The position numbers were made by a program, and so were the translations under genes. The notes beneath the pieces were generated by a model that ran no database searches, was not told the DNA's origin, and was given only the letters and a program-made list of their open reading frames with translations. 42,014 bases of DNA, from the NCBI GenBank assembly GCA_947474395.1, contig CANJID010000037.1, positions 1 to 42,014 of the forward strand, written 5' to 3'. This DNA is from Caulobacterales bacterium. GTDB lineage: Bacteria; Pseudomonadota; Alphaproteobacteria; Caulobacterales; Caulobacteraceae. Below, piece by piece: positions 7,547 through 16,393 of the stretch (positions are counted from its first letter, which is position 1; the number at the start of each line of letters is the position of its first letter).

Positions 7547-10204
7547 ATGCTTGAAAAAACCTTCGATCCCAAGACCGTCGAGCCGCGCCTGTACGAGGCG
7601 TGGGAAAGCTCCGGCGCCTTTTCGCCGGACGGCGCCATCGCGCGCGACCCGGCCGCCAAGGCCTTCTCCATCGTCATCCCGCCGCCGAACGTCACCGGCT
7701 CCCTGCACATGGGCCATGCGCTCAACAACACCCTGCAGGACGTCCTGGCCCGGTTCTACCGGATGAAGGGCGAGGCGGTGCTCTGGCTGCCGGGCACCGA
7801 CCACGCCGGCATCGCCACCCAGATGGTGGTGGAGCGCCAGCTCGCCGCCTCGGGCAATATCGGCCGGCGCGAGCTGGGCCGCGAAGCCTTCCTGGACAAG
7901 GTCTGGGAATGGAAGGCCGAGAGCGGCGGCGCCATCACCCGCCAGCTTCGCCGCCTGGGCGCCTCCTGCGACTGGTCCCGCGAGCGCTTCACCCTTGACG
8001 ACGGCCTCTCGGCCGCCGTGCGCAAGGTGTTCGTCGCCCTGCACAAGCAGGGACTGATCTACCGCGACAAGCGGCTGGTGAACTGGGACCCGCAGTTCCA
8101 GACCGCTATCTCCGACCTGGAGGTCGAGCAGCGCGAGGTCGACGGCAGCTACTGGCGCTTCGCCTATCCGCTCGAGGACGGCTCCGGCGAGATCGTGGTC
8201 GCCACCACCCGGCCCGAGACCATGCTGGGCGACACCGCCGTCGCCGTGCACCCCGACGACGAGCGCTACACGCATCTGATCGGCAAGATGGTGCGCCTGC
8301 CCATCGCCGACCGGCTGATCCCCATCGTCGCCGACGCCTACGCCGACCCCGAGAAGGGCTCCGGCGCGGTGAAAATCACCCCCGCCCATGACTTCAACGA
8401 CTTCCAGGTCGGCAAGCGCCACAACCTGGCGGCCATCAACATCCTGACCGTCGACGCCCACCTGAACGAGGCTGTGCCCCCCGAATTCCAGGGCATGGAC
8501 CGCTTCGTCGCCCGCAAGGCGATCATCGCGCGGATGGAAGCGCTGGAGCTCCTGCGCGGGATCGATCCGACCCGCCATGTGGTCCCGCACGGCGACCGCT
8601 CCGGGGTGGTGATCGAGCCCTACCTGACCGACCAGTGGTACGTGGACGCCAAGACCATGGCCCAGCCCGCGATCAAGGCGATCGAGGACGGGCGCACCGT
8701 CTTCGAGCCCCGCCACTGGGAGAAGACCTATTTCGAGTGGATGCGGAACATCGAGCCCTGGTGCATCTCGCGCCAGCTCTGGTGGGGCCACCGCATCCCC
8801 GCCTGGTACGACGCAGAGGGCAATATCTACGTCGAGGAGACCGAAGCCGAAGCGGTCGCGGCCGCCGGGGGCAAGTCCCTGACTCAGGACGAGGACGTCC
8901 TCGACACCTGGTTCTCCTCGGGCCTGTGGCCCTTCTCGACCATGGGCTGGCCGCAACAGACCGACGATCTCAAGCGCTTCTACCCGACCACCACCCTGGT
9001 CACCGGCTTCGACATCATCTTCTTCTGGGTCGCCCGGATGATGATGATGGGCCTGCACTTCATGGGCGAGGTCCCCTTCCGCCAGGTGTTCATCAACGCC
9101 CTGGTCCGCGACGAGAAGGGGCAGAAGATGTCCAAGTCGAAGGGGAACGTGATCGACCCCCTCGACCTGATCGACGAGTACGGGGCCGACGCCCTGCGCT
9201 TCACCATGACCGCCATGTCGGGGCAGGCGCGCGACATAAAGCTCTCCAAGCAGCGCGTTGAAGGCTATCGCAATTTCGGCACCAAGCTGTGGAACGCCGC
9301 CCGCTTCTGCCAGATGAACGAGTGCGTTTCCGACCCGAAGTTCGATCCGGGCGCGGCACGCGAGACCCTGAACCGCTGGATCCGCGGCGAGACCGTCAAG
9401 ACGGCCCAGGCGGTCACGCAGGCGCTGGAGACCCGCGCCTTCGACGAGGCGGCCACGGCCCTCTACCGCTTCGTCTGGAACGTCTTCTGCGACTGGTATC
9501 TGGAGCTCGCCAAGCCGATCCTCAACGGCGAGGACGAGGCCGCCAAGGCCGAGACCCGCGCCATGGCCGCCTGGGCCCTGGACCAGGCGCTCAAGCTGCT
9601 GCACCCCGTCGCCCCCTTCATCACCGAGGCCCTGTGGGGCGAGACCGCCGAGTTCGGTCCGCCGCGCAAATCGCTGCTGATCGAGGCCGCCTGGCCGGTG
9701 CTCGACCCGGCGTGGATCGACGCGGATGCGGCGGCGGAAGTGGACTGGCTGATCGACCTCGTGAGCGAGGTGCGCTCGATCCGCTCGGAGATGAACGTGC
9801 CGCCGTCGGCTCGCGCGCCCCTGACCTTGGTGGGCGCCAGCGAGGCGACACGCGCCCGCCTGTCCCGCAACCGGGACCGCCTGCTCAGCCTCGCCCGTCT
9901 CGACAGCGTCAAGGAGGCCGACGCCGCTCCCGCGGGCGCGGTCCTGTTCGTGGCCGGGGAGGCGACCGGAGCGCTCGCCATCGCCCAGTTCATCGATCTC
10001 GCCGCCGAGAAGGCCCGCCTGACCAAGGCCATCGCCGGCCACGCCGACGACATCGCCCGCACGGCCAGGAAGCTCGACAACGCCGACTTCATGGCCAAGG
10101 CCCCTGAGGCGGTGGTGGTGGAGAACCGCGAGCGCATGGCCGAGGCGCAAGGAGCCAAGGCCAAGCTGGAAGCCGCCCTCGCGAGGCTGGAAACGGTCAG
10201 CTAG
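7547..10204 (+). CDS. valS: Valyl-tRNA synthetase
   Basis: An 885-residue class Ia synthetase that charges tRNA-Val. The HIGH motif appears as HMGH at residues 54-57 within '[16 protein letters not shown]', and the KMSKS motif is at 527-531. The CP1 editing domain lies between them, with '[19 protein letters not shown]' and '[12 protein letters not shown]'. The anticodon-binding domain follows, and a C-terminal coiled coil (about 815-885) is typical of ValRS. Length and architecture are normal and all motifs are intact. It is 98 nt downstream of popZ. Confidence 0.98.
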   Translation: MLEKTFDPKTVEPRLYEAWESSGAFSPDGAIARDPAAKAFSIVIPPPNVTGSLHMGHALNNTLQDVLARFYRMKGEAVLWLPGTDHAGIATQMVVERQLAASGNIGRRELGREAFLDKVWEWKAESGGAITRQLRRLGASCDWSRERFTLDDGLSAAVRKVFVALHKQGLIYRDKRLVNWDPQFQTAISDLEVEQREVDGSYWRFAYPLEDGSGEIVVATTRPETMLGDTAVAVHPDDERYTHLIGKMVRLPIADRLIPIVADAYADPEKGSGAVKITPAHDFNDFQVGKRHNLAAINILTVDAHLNEAVPPEFQGMDRFVARKAIIARMEALELLRGIDPTRHVVPHGDRSGVVIEPYLTDQWYVDAKTMAQPAIKAIEDGRTVFEPRHWEKTYFEWMRNIEPWCISRQLWWGHRIPAWYDAEGNIYVEETEAEAVAAAGGKSLTQDEDVLDTWFSSGLWPFSTMGWPQQTDDLKRFYPTTTLVTGFDIIFFWVARMMMMGLHFMGEVPFRQVFINALVRDEKGQKMSKSKGNVIDPLDLIDEYGADALRFTMTAMSGQARDIKLSKQRVEGYRNFGTKLWNAARFCQMNECVSDPKFDPGAARETLNRWIRGETVKTAQAVTQALETRAFDEAATALYRFVWNVFCDWYLELAKPILNGEDEAAKAETRAMAAWALDQALKLLHPVAPFITEALWGETAEFGPPRKSLLIEAAWPVLDPAWIDADAAAEVDWLIDLVSEVRSIRSEMNVPPSARAPLTLVGASEATRARLSRNRDRLLSLARLDSVKEADAAPAGAVLFVAGEATGALAIAQFIDLAAEKARLTKAIAGHADDIARTARKLDNADFMAKAPEAVVVENRERMAEAQGAKAKLEAALARLETVS

Positions 10205-10210
10205 CAGATC

Positions 10211-10260
10211 CCCTCTCCCGGCGGGCTTCGCCCGTCCGCCTCTCCCGCAAGGGGAGAGGT
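10211..10260. repeat. REP-like palindromic element (CCTCTCCC...GGGAGAGG)
   Basis: The outer arms CCTCTCCC (10212-10219) and GGGAGAGG are complementary, and an internal CGGGC-TTC-GCCCG hairpin lies between them. A related shorter element with the same outer arms occurs at 31432-31452. Such elements are typical intergenic repeats in these genomes. Confidence 0.6.
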
Positions 10261-10271
10261 GAAAAACGAAA

Positions 10272-10315
10272 GGCCGCCCGCCCGGGACATATGGGCGGAC
10301 GGCCTCGCTTTTCGA
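10272..10315 (+). terminator. Terminator after valS
   Basis: A 12-bp GC-rich stem with one mismatch (GGCCGCCCGCCC with GGGCGGACGGCC) surrounds a 9-nt loop and is followed by a CGCTTTT tract, 67 nt after the valS stop. Confidence 0.7.
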
Positions 10316-10396
10316 CGGCCGGCGAGGGGGCGGAGAGCCGGCAGTCGATCTCCTAGAGCGCGCCGGGGGAGGATCGCGCCCTAAGCTCTGTGTCGG

Positions 10397-10936
10397 CTAC
10401 CAGCGGCCGCGATGATTGCGACGGCCGCCGTCGTAGTAGCCGCCGCCGCTGCGGTAGGCCGGGACCGGGACCACCACAACGCGCGGGGCCGGGGCGTAGT
10501 AGGTCGGCGCCGGGGCGTAGTAGCTGGAGCCGTAGTAGCCGCTGTCGTAGGCGGGGCTGGCGTAGGTGGGGCTGGCGTAGCCGCGGTCGTAATAGCCCTG
10601 GTCGTAATAGCCGCTGCTGCCGTTGTCGTAGTAGCGGCTGTCGTAGGCGGTGTTGCCGTACGAGGACCCGCAGTTGCGCGAGTTCGAGCCGACCGCGCCG
10701 CCCACCAGGGCGCCGAGCAGGCCGCCGACGATGCCGCCGTCGGTGCGGTGGCCGCGGGCGGCGACCGAATTGCCGATGGCCGCGCCGGCCAGGCCGCCGA
10801 CGACCACGCCCGCGCCGGTGTTGTTGCTGCAATAGCTTTGGGCCGAGGCGGTCGAGGGCAGCGCGGCGGCGCCCGCGACGGCAGCGACGGCGACGGTCGC
10901 GGCGACGGCCCTGGCGATGATGCTCTTGCTGGTCAT
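10397..10936 (-). CDS. Secreted glycine-zipper, Tyr/Gly-rich protein
   Basis: A 179-residue exported protein. A signal peptide ends at about residue 33 (STASA/QSYC). A glycine-zipper segment follows (GVVVGGLAGAAIGNSVAARG and GGIVGGLLGALVGGAVG), a pattern of membrane-associated 2TM-type domains such as those in Rick_17kDa-like outer-membrane lipoproteins. The second half is low complexity, rich in Tyr, Gly, Ser and Pro, with repeated YYDxGY and YASPxY units, and ends in a basic tail. It is probably a surface or envelope protein with no predictable enzymatic role. The start at 10936 was chosen because AGGAG lies just upstream and the signal peptide begins there; an in-frame upstream extension lacks these features. 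Confidence 0.8.
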   Translation of the reverse strand: MTSKSIIARAVAATVAVAAVAGAAALPSTASAQSYCSNNTGAGVVVGGLAGAAIGNSVAARGHRTDGGIVGGLLGALVGGAVGSNSRNCGSSYGNTAYDSRYYDNGSSGYYDQGYYDRGYASPTYASPAYDSGYYGSSYYAPAPTYYAPAPRVVVVPVPAYRSGGGYYDGGRRNHRGRW

Positions 10937-11116
10937 GTCCCTACTCCTGAGTGCTGTACCGGCGCGTCCTGCGCCTCTGTTGCCGCCGTTATCGACCCTG
11001 CTGCCTGAACGGTGGTTGAGCAGGCCGTTCATCTTTGTTCATCAAACCGGCCGGCCCCGAATGACGGGAAAAGGCGAACTGACGGCGTGGATGTCCTAGA
11101 ACGTGCCGTCGCGGGC

Positions 11117-12427
11117 ATGGATGCATCGCGCGCCCGACTGGAGCCCCCTTTGTCCCGCCCCCCCGCCGCACGCCCCGAGCCGGCCTTTTCCGAGCCGGTG
11201 GAGCTGTTGATCGACCTGGTAGGGGCCCAGGGCGACGGCGTGGCCTCGGGCCGAATCTACACGCCCCTGACCTTGGCGGGCGAGCGGGTCATGGCCCGCG
11301 TCGCGGGGGACCGCGCCGAGGTCGAGTCGATCCTCACCCCCAGCCCCGAGCGTGTGGAGCCGCCATGCCCGCACTTCGGCGCCTGCGGGGGCTGCAGCCT
11401 GCAGCACTGGTCCCACGCCCCTTACCTCGCCTGGAAGGTCGAGCAGATCCGCCTGACCCTGGCCCGCGAGGGCATTGAGACGAACTTCGTGGAGGCCTTC
11501 GCCGCCGCGCCCGGCAGTCGTCGGCGCGTCGCCCTGCACGCCCGCAAGGGCTCCAGGGCCGCCGCGGTGGTCGGCTACAAGGCCCGCCGCTCCTGGAACC
11601 TCGTGCCCATCGAGGTCTGCCCCATCGCCGACCCGCGCCTGGTCGCCGCCTTTCCGGCTCTGCGTCGCCTGGCCCCGCCCTTCTTCCAGAGCCCCAAGTC
11701 CGCCCCGATGCTGCACGTGACCCTGACCGGGACCGGCATCGACGTGGATGTCACCGGGGTGGAGCGCCGCTCAGGCGGTCTTTCCGCTGACGCCGGCCGC
11801 GAGGTCGCCGCCCGGGCCGCCGAGGCCGGCTTCGCCCGCGTCACCTTAGGCGGCGAGATGCTCTACGGCGCCATGCAGCCGGTGGTGCAGTTCGGGCGGG
11901 GTAGGGTGGTCCTGCCCCCCGGCGGCTTCCTCCAGGCCAGCCAGGCCGCGGAAACTGCCATGGCCGCCTTCATCTGCGAGGCGGCGGCGGGCGCGAACCG
12001 TATCGCCGACCTCTTCTGCGGGGCGGGGACCTTCACCTTCCCCCTGGCCGATATCGCCCCGGTCCTGGCCGCCGACTCGTCGCCTGAGGCCATCGCCGCC
12101 CTGAAGGCGGGCCTGCCCACCGCGCCCGGCCTCAAGCCCGTCGATGCCCAGGCCCGCGACCTCTTCCGCCGTCCGGTCCTGGCCGCCGAGCTGAAGAAGA
12201 TCGACGTGGTCGTGTTCGACCCGCCCCGCGCCGGCGCCGCCGAACAGGCCGCCCAGCTCGCGGAGTCCAAGGTCTCCACCGTCGTCGGCGTCTCCTGCAA
12301 TCCGGCCACCTTCGCCCGCGACGCCGCGATCCTGATCGCCGGCGGCTTCCGCCTCGATCGCGTCAAACCGGTGGACCAGTTCCTCTGGTCGCCACACATC
12401 GAACTTGTCGGGGTGTTCGTCCGCTAG
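11117..12427 (+). CDS. Class I SAM-dependent RNA (uracil-5) methyltransferase, TrmA/RlmD family
   Basis: A 436-residue methyltransferase of the TrmA/RlmC/RlmD family, which makes 5-methyluridine in tRNA or 23S rRNA. An N-terminal TRAM-like region (about 27-75) precedes a [4Fe-4S]-type Cys cluster with C84, C90 and C93 and a fourth Cys in 'EVCPIAD'. The SAM site is 'DLFCGAGTFTFPL', followed by 'VVFDPPRAG' and the catalytic Cys in 'VGVSCNPATFARD'. The ATG at 11117 is supported by alignment; a GTG at 11087 is an alternative. Its last 70 bp occur again, diverged, at 16311-16380 beyond the S-layer gene. Which RNA position it modifies cannot be read from the sequence. Confidence 0.88.
   Translation: MDASRARLEPPLSRPPAARPEPAFSEPVELLIDLVGAQGDGVASGRIYTPLTLAGERVMARVAGDRAEVESILTPSPERVEPPCPHFGACGGCSLQHWSHAPYLAWKVEQIRLTLAREGIETNFVEAFAAAPGSRRRVALHARKGSRAAAVVGYKARRSWNLVPIEVCPIADPRLVAAFPALRRLAPPFFQSPKSAPMLHVTLTGTGIDVDVTGVERRSGGLSADAGREVAARAAEAGFARVTLGGEMLYGAMQPVVQFGRGRVVLPPGGFLQASQAAETAMAAFICEAAAGANRIADLFCGAGTFTFPLADIAPVLAADSSPEAIAALKAGLPTAPGLKPVDAQARDLFRRPVLAAELKKIDVVVFDPPRAGAAEQAAQLAESKVSTVVGVSCNPATFARDAAILIAGGFRLDRVKPVDQFLWSPHIELVGVFVR
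12358..12427 (+). repeat. Direct repeat, copy A (3' end of the RNA methyltransferase gene)
   Basis: This 70-bp segment encodes the last 22-23 codons and stop of the methyltransferase and matches 16311-16380 at 62 of 70 positions by my count. Most differences fall at third codon positions, and the stop codons differ (TAG here, TGA there). It marks the left edge of the segment holding the S-layer gene. Confidence 0.93.
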
Positions 12428-12443
12428 TTCCCGAAAAGCGAAA

Positions 12444-12474
12444 GGCCGCGGCTGCTTCTGGGGCAGCCACGGCC
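12444..12474. terminator. Bidirectional terminator between convergent genes
   Basis: GGCCGCGGCTGC pairs with GCAGCCACGGCC over 12 positions with one mismatch around a 7-nt loop. An A-rich stretch lies on the left and there is no long T-run. It sits between the stop codons of the RNA methyltransferase (plus) and the S-layer gene (minus). Confidence 0.6.
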
Positions 12475-12496
12475 TCCGCCGGTAACCGATCCGACC

Positions 12497-15400
12497 CTAG
12501 AGAAGGGCGAAGTTGGTCGTGTCGAAGCCGGTCATGCTCCCCACGACGGTTATGTTGTTGAAGGTGGCCACCGCTGCCCCCGCCGCGAGGTTGTTATCGA
12601 CGTCGATGTCGGCGTCGTAGAACATCTGGGCCTTGTTCAAGGTGGTGTCGAAATAGACCACCAGGGCGCCGGTCGCCGAGGTGCTCTGGGCCGCCACGGC
12701 GTCCTCGGCCGCGCCGACGTTGGCGTATCCCGTACCGGTGAGCACGATCACGCCGTAGGCCGTCGCCGCAACGAGGCTGCCCGCGGCGCCGGCGACGTAG
12801 GTGCCGGCGGTACCGTTCATCGACGCCTTGGTGGCCTCGACCTTGTCTCCGCCTACGCCGGTGGTGAAGTCGCTGATGGTGGTGATGTCGGCCGAGGCGA
12901 GCACGCCCGCGCTCAGCACATAGGTGTCCACGCCCGCCCCGCCGGTCAGGTTGTCGGCGCCGGCGCTGAGGTTGAGGCGATCCGTGCCCGTTCCGCCGGT
13001 GACGGTGTCGACCCCGGTCCCGCCGGTGAAGTCGTTGGCGCCGTCGCCCAGGCCGATGGTGTTGGTTCCCCCGGTCACGGTGACGGTGTCGGCGCCGCTG
13101 CCGCCGGTATAGGTCGTGCCCCCATTGCCACCGTTAAAGATGTTGGCGCCGTCGCCCAGGTTGACGGTGTTGGCGCCGTTGCCGAGGTTGACGGTGTCAG
13201 CCCCCGAACCGCCGGTATAGGTGTTGTTCCCGTTGGTCGCCGTGAAGCCGTTGGTTCCGTCGCCCAGGTTGACGTTGTTGTTGCCTGTGGAAAGCGTGAC
13301 GGTGTCGTTGCCGCCGAGGGCGGTGATGGTGAAGTTGCCGGTCGTGCCCGTCACCGAGTTGTTGCCCGCGCCCAGGGTCAGACCGTTGTCCTTGCCGTTG
13401 GCGGCGGTGATGAGGTCGTTTCCGGTCCCGCCGGTGTAGGTCACGGCGCCGCCCGTCGCGGCGGAGAAGGTGACGGTGTTGACGCCAGTCGCGCTGCCCT
13501 TGACGACGGCCGCGGCCGCCAGCGCCCCGGAGGTCCAGGTAAAGGCGCCGGCCGATATGCCGCTGGCGTCGACCGAGGTCAGGGCCGTCGAGGCCTGGAC
13601 CAGGCTTAGCCCCGCGTTCCCCGTGACAGTGATCCCCTTGGTGGCGGCGTCGACCACCACCGCCGTGTAGAGCGGGTTGGTCGGGGTGGTCTGGGTGTCG
13701 GCGGTCGTGATCGCCAGGGTCTCGGCGCCCGGCCCGTTGATCGTACCGACGTTCATGGCGCCGGCGCCGGAGGTCAGGACCAGGTTCAGCGTGTCGGTGG
13801 TCCCGCCGAAATTCTGCGCCCCGAGGGTCGTGACCGTACCGGTCCCGTTCAGCGCCAGGGTGCCGCCTGCGGCCAGCTTGTCGAGCGTCAGGGTGTTGCC
13901 GCCGCTGGTGAGCACATAGTTGACGAGGCCGAGCGTGGTGAGGTCGATCGTCGTATTGCCGGGGGCGGTCAGCTCCACCCGCTCGAAGCCGGTGATCTTG
14001 GTGAGGATGCCCGCCGCATTGGCGTTGTAGAAGGCCGCGGTCATGCTGAGGGTGTCGCCCGTGCCGCCGCCCCCGTCGATGGTGGCGGTCGGGGTGGTCG
14101 AGGCGCCGAGGACGAAGATGTCGTCCCCGCCGCCGAGCGAGATGGCCTTGCCGGTGGTCACCGCCGAGGAGGTCACCTTGTCCACGCCCGCGCCGCCGGT
14201 GAAGGTCGCCTTGGAGGTGTCGACGGTGACCGTGGTGGTCCCGGTCGAGCCCGAGGTGTCGACCGCCGTCACCGTCGCGCCCGAAAGGTTGGCCGTCAGG
14301 CCGGCCGAGCCGCTGATCGTCGCGGTCGTCAGGGCGCTCATGCCCGCGGTGGAGATCAGGGTCAGCACCTGCGTGCCCGCCACAGTGAGGGTGGTCAGGG
14401 CGCCGAGGGTGATGTTCGCCAGGGTCGAGGCCGCTCCCGCCGTCGTCACGTTCAGCTTGGTGTAGATGTCGGCGTCGTCGAGGGTGCCCCCTGTCAGCCC
14501 GTTCGCCGTCAGGTTCAGCGTCTTGTTGGTGACGGTGACCAGGGAACTCGAGTTGTCGATGAGGATGTTGCCCGAGCCCCGCGTCAGGCTGAGGGTGGTC
14601 AGGGCGTTGTCCGAAATGCCGATGGTTGTGTAGGTGTCGGCGGTGACGGTGGTGATGGTGCCGTTCGTTGTCGACGCCCCGCCGCCGTTCACGTCGGTGA
14701 TGGTCACCGTGCCTGCGGTCACGCCGGAGGTCCCGGCTCCAGCCGTGGCCGTAGGCGTCGCCGTCGCCGTCACGGCTGTGGTCGAGGCGGTGCCGGTGAC
14801 CGTCACGGCGCCATGCGTCAGGGTGGTGTTGAACGGATTGACCGCCGTCTGGTTGATGTTGACGCTCGTTCCGCCCTTCACCGTGACCGTGCCGGCCGCG
14901 CCGCCCGCGGTGGTGGTGGTGAGATTGACGGTGACCGTGCCGGTCGGGACGGTCGTGGCGCCGATGGCGACCGCGGCGGCGCCGTTCGCATTCGCGCCCG
15001 TGGCCGACACGGAGATGTTGGAGCCGCCGTTGACGGTGATCGTGCCCAAGCCGAGCGCGGCGGTAGTCACGGCCACCGTACTGGTCGCCGGGGCGGTGAC
15101 GGTGGCGGAGCCGCCGGTCGCCACCGACAATTGGGTCAGGCCGGTCCAGGTCGAGGTGTTGGCCGTGACGGCCTTGTCGCCAGTGATGGAGCCGATTTCG
15201 ATGGCCGCAACCGTGGCCAGCGGCAGGGTGTAGTCGGCGCCCGTCACCGAGGTGATGGTCAGGGTGTCGGTGCCGCCCGCGCCGTTGAGGTTGTCGGCGA
15301 GGTTGAAGACAGCGGCGCGGGTCACCCCGTCCGCGGCGAGATCGCTGGCGTTGAAGGCGTCATTACCGGCGCCGCCGGTAAGGGTGTCGGCCGCTATCGT

Positions 15401-16198
15401 GAGGCGCAGGGTCTGGTTCACCGGCGGCGGCGGGGCGACCATGTAGGGCACGACGGGCGAGCCCAGGCCGCCGCCGAGCGCGGCATAGGTCGTGACGATG
15501 TCGGCGTTGAAGGTGGCCGTGCCCTGGATCAGATTATAGGTGAAGTTGTTGGAGGCGGCTGCATATTGGCCGACGTCGGCCTTCATCGCCTCGCCGATCA
15601 GATAGCCGGCGGTGGCGGCCTTCAGCGCCAGGTCGATCTGGGCGGCCGTCGAGGTGGCGGTGATCATCTTCGCGTCGCGGGCGATCTGGGTCAGCGCCGC
15701 CTGGCGGCTGACGATGTCGGCGATGGCGAGGATGGGGTTGATCCCGGCCAGGGTGGCGAAGGCCGAGCCGACGATCTCCTCGTAGATGGCCCCCACATAG
15801 GCTGCGAAGCTCATCGAGCCGTAGGTCGCTGCGAAGGCGGCCGCGCCTTCGCCCAGGATGCCGAGGTTGGCGGCGAAGTTGATGGCGCGGTTCTCAAGTC
15901 CGAATTTTGCGTAGTAGGGGTCGTTCAGGTCGTTCGCGTTGACCGTGGAATTGACCAGGTAGTCGAGCCCCGCCTTGGTCGGAGTTTTGTCCGTGAAGAA
16001 CAGGTAGGAGAGGTTGGCGATCGCCGTGGTCTTGTCGGCGTTGTTGATGATGTAGGTCAGCGCCTGGGTGTCGGTGCCCGTCCCCGAGGCGATCTGAACC
16101 GCCAGCGAGCTCAGCACCGCGGTCGTCAGGTCGTCCGGCGCGATGCCGTCCGTGGCTGCGGTCCAAGCCGCGACCAGTTGCGTAAACGTCAAGGCCAT
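12497..16198 (-). CDS. RsaA-like S-layer protein with RTX repeats
   Basis: A 1233-residue surface-layer protein. Residues 1-235 resemble the lipopolysaccharide-anchoring domain of Caulobacter RsaA, most clearly at 76-106 (AGLDYLVNSTVNANDLNDPYY, ENRAINFAANL). A long Thr/Ala/Gly/Val-rich region follows with many beta-strand units. An RTX calcium-binding block lies at about 919-1094 (repeats such as GGTGNDLI, GGSGADTVNLG, LGDGANIF), and the C-terminus ends in the hydrophobic tail NFALL. There is no Sec signal peptide, as expected for type I secretion by a C-terminal signal. RsaA itself has 1026 residues. The ATG at 16198 was chosen over an upstream one because GGGGGACT precedes it and the RsaA-type N-terminus starts there. 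No ABC transporter or membrane-fusion gene is adjacent. Confidence 0.92.
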   Translation of the reverse strand: MALTFTQLVAAWTAATDGIAPDDLTTAVLSSLAVQIASGTGTDTQALTYIINNADKTTAIANLSYLFFTDKTPTKAGLDYLVNSTVNANDLNDPYYAKFGLENRAINFAANLGILGEGAAAFAATYGSMSFAAYVGAIYEEIVGSAFATLAGINPILAIADIVSRQAALTQIARDAKMITATSTAAQIDLALKAATAGYLIGEAMKADVGQYAAASNNFTYNLIQGTATFNADIVTTYAALGGGLGSPVVPYMVAPPPPVNQTLRLTIAADTLTGGAGNDAFNASDLAADGVTRAAVFNLADNLNGAGGTDTLTITSVTGADYTLPLATVAAIEIGSITGDKAVTANTSTWTGLTQLSVATGGSATVTAPATSTVAVTTAALGLGTITVNGGSNISVSATGANANGAAAVAIGATTVPTGTVTVNLTTTTAGGAAGTVTVKGGTSVNINQTAVNPFNTTLTHGAVTVTGTASTTAVTATATPTATAGAGTSGVTAGTVTITDVNGGGASTTNGTITTVTADTYTTIGISDNALTTLSLTRGSGNILIDNSSSLVTVTNKTLNLTANGLTGGTLDDADIYTKLNVTTAGAASTLANITLGALTTLTVAGTQVLTLISTAGMSALTTATISGSAGLTANLSGATVTAVDTSGSTGTTTVTVDTSKATFTGGAGVDKVTSSAVTTGKAISLGGGDDIFVLGASTTPTATIDGGGGTGDTLSMTAAFYNANAAGILTKITGFERVELTAPGNTTIDLTTLGLVNYVLTSGGNTLTLDKLAAGGTLALNGTGTVTTLGAQNFGGTTDTLNLVLTSGAGAMNVGTINGPGAETLAITTADTQTTPTNPLYTAVVVDAATKGITVTGNAGLSLVQASTALTSVDASGISAGAFTWTSGALAAAAVVKGSATGVNTVTFSAATGGAVTYTGGTGNDLITAANGKDNGLTLGAGNNSVTGTTGNFTITALGGNDTVTLSTGNNNVNLGDGTNGFTATNGNNTYTGGSGADTVNLGNGANTVNLGDGANIFNGGNGGTTYTGGSGADTVTVTGGTNTIGLGDGANDFTGGTGVDTVTGGTGTDRLNLSAGADNLTGGAGVDTYVLSAGVLASADITTISDFTTGVGGDKVEATKASMNGTAGTYVAGAAGSLVAATAYGVIVLTGTGYANVGAAEDAVAAQSTSATGALVVYFDTTLNKAQMFYDADIDVDNNLAAGAAVATFNNITVVGSMTGFDTTNFALL

Positions 16199-16226
16199 CA
16201 GAGTCCCCCGAACCGAAGAAGTGCGA

Positions 16227-16239
16227 GTGCGATTCGCAC
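16227..16239 (-). promoter_or_regulatory. Inverted repeat upstream of the S-layer gene
   Basis: GTGCGA-T-TCGCAC is a perfect 6-bp inverted repeat 29 nt before the S-layer start, next to a further GTGCGA half-site at 16221. It could be an operator or a 5' UTR structure of the S-layer mRNA. No convincing -35/-10 pair was found by eye in 16199-16310. Confidence 0.4.
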
Positions 16240-16310
16240 ACGCATCGCGCACAAATACAGTCGTCATACTCGTCTTGAATGTCGATCCCGCAAAGCTCAA
16301 AGGTGAGCCG

Positions 16311-16380
16311 TCGCGTCAAACCGGTGGACCATGTCCTCTGGTCGCCCCATATCGAGCTGGTCGGGGTGTTCGTCCGCTGA
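16311..16380 (+). pseudogene. Direct repeat, copy B: orphan 3' end of the RNA methyltransferase gene
   Basis: This fragment encodes RVKPVDHVLWSPHIELVGVF plus VR and a stop. It is the C-terminus of the TrmA/RlmD-type enzyme with only two amino-acid changes (QF to HV) and otherwise mainly synonymous differences. Nothing of the rest of the gene precedes it. It is followed after 13 nt by the start of the next gene, whose ribosome site (ggtgaga) lies in that gap. It is therefore likely the original end of the methyltransferase gene, separated from its body by insertion of the S-layer segment. Confidence 0.9.
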
Positions 16381-16393
16381 TCTGGTGAGACCC

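Noticed and set aside
7403-10150. A 915-codon open frame antisense to valS
   Set aside because: It is the mirror frame of a fully recognisable valyl-tRNA synthetase. The His/Gly/Val/Leu-rich product has no family motif.
12900-13450. Short near-repeats spaced along the DNA, considered as a CRISPR or tandem-repeat array
   Set aside because: They are in-frame codons of RTX repeats (GGxGxDxxx); repeat and spacer lengths are irregular and no cas gene is present.
14813-16306. Long open frame (497 codons) on the plus strand, antisense to the S-layer gene
   Set aside because: It lies wholly opposite a gene with clear RsaA/RTX features. Its Gly/Arg/Asp-rich composition is what high-GC antisense frames give, and it has no domain or ribosome site.
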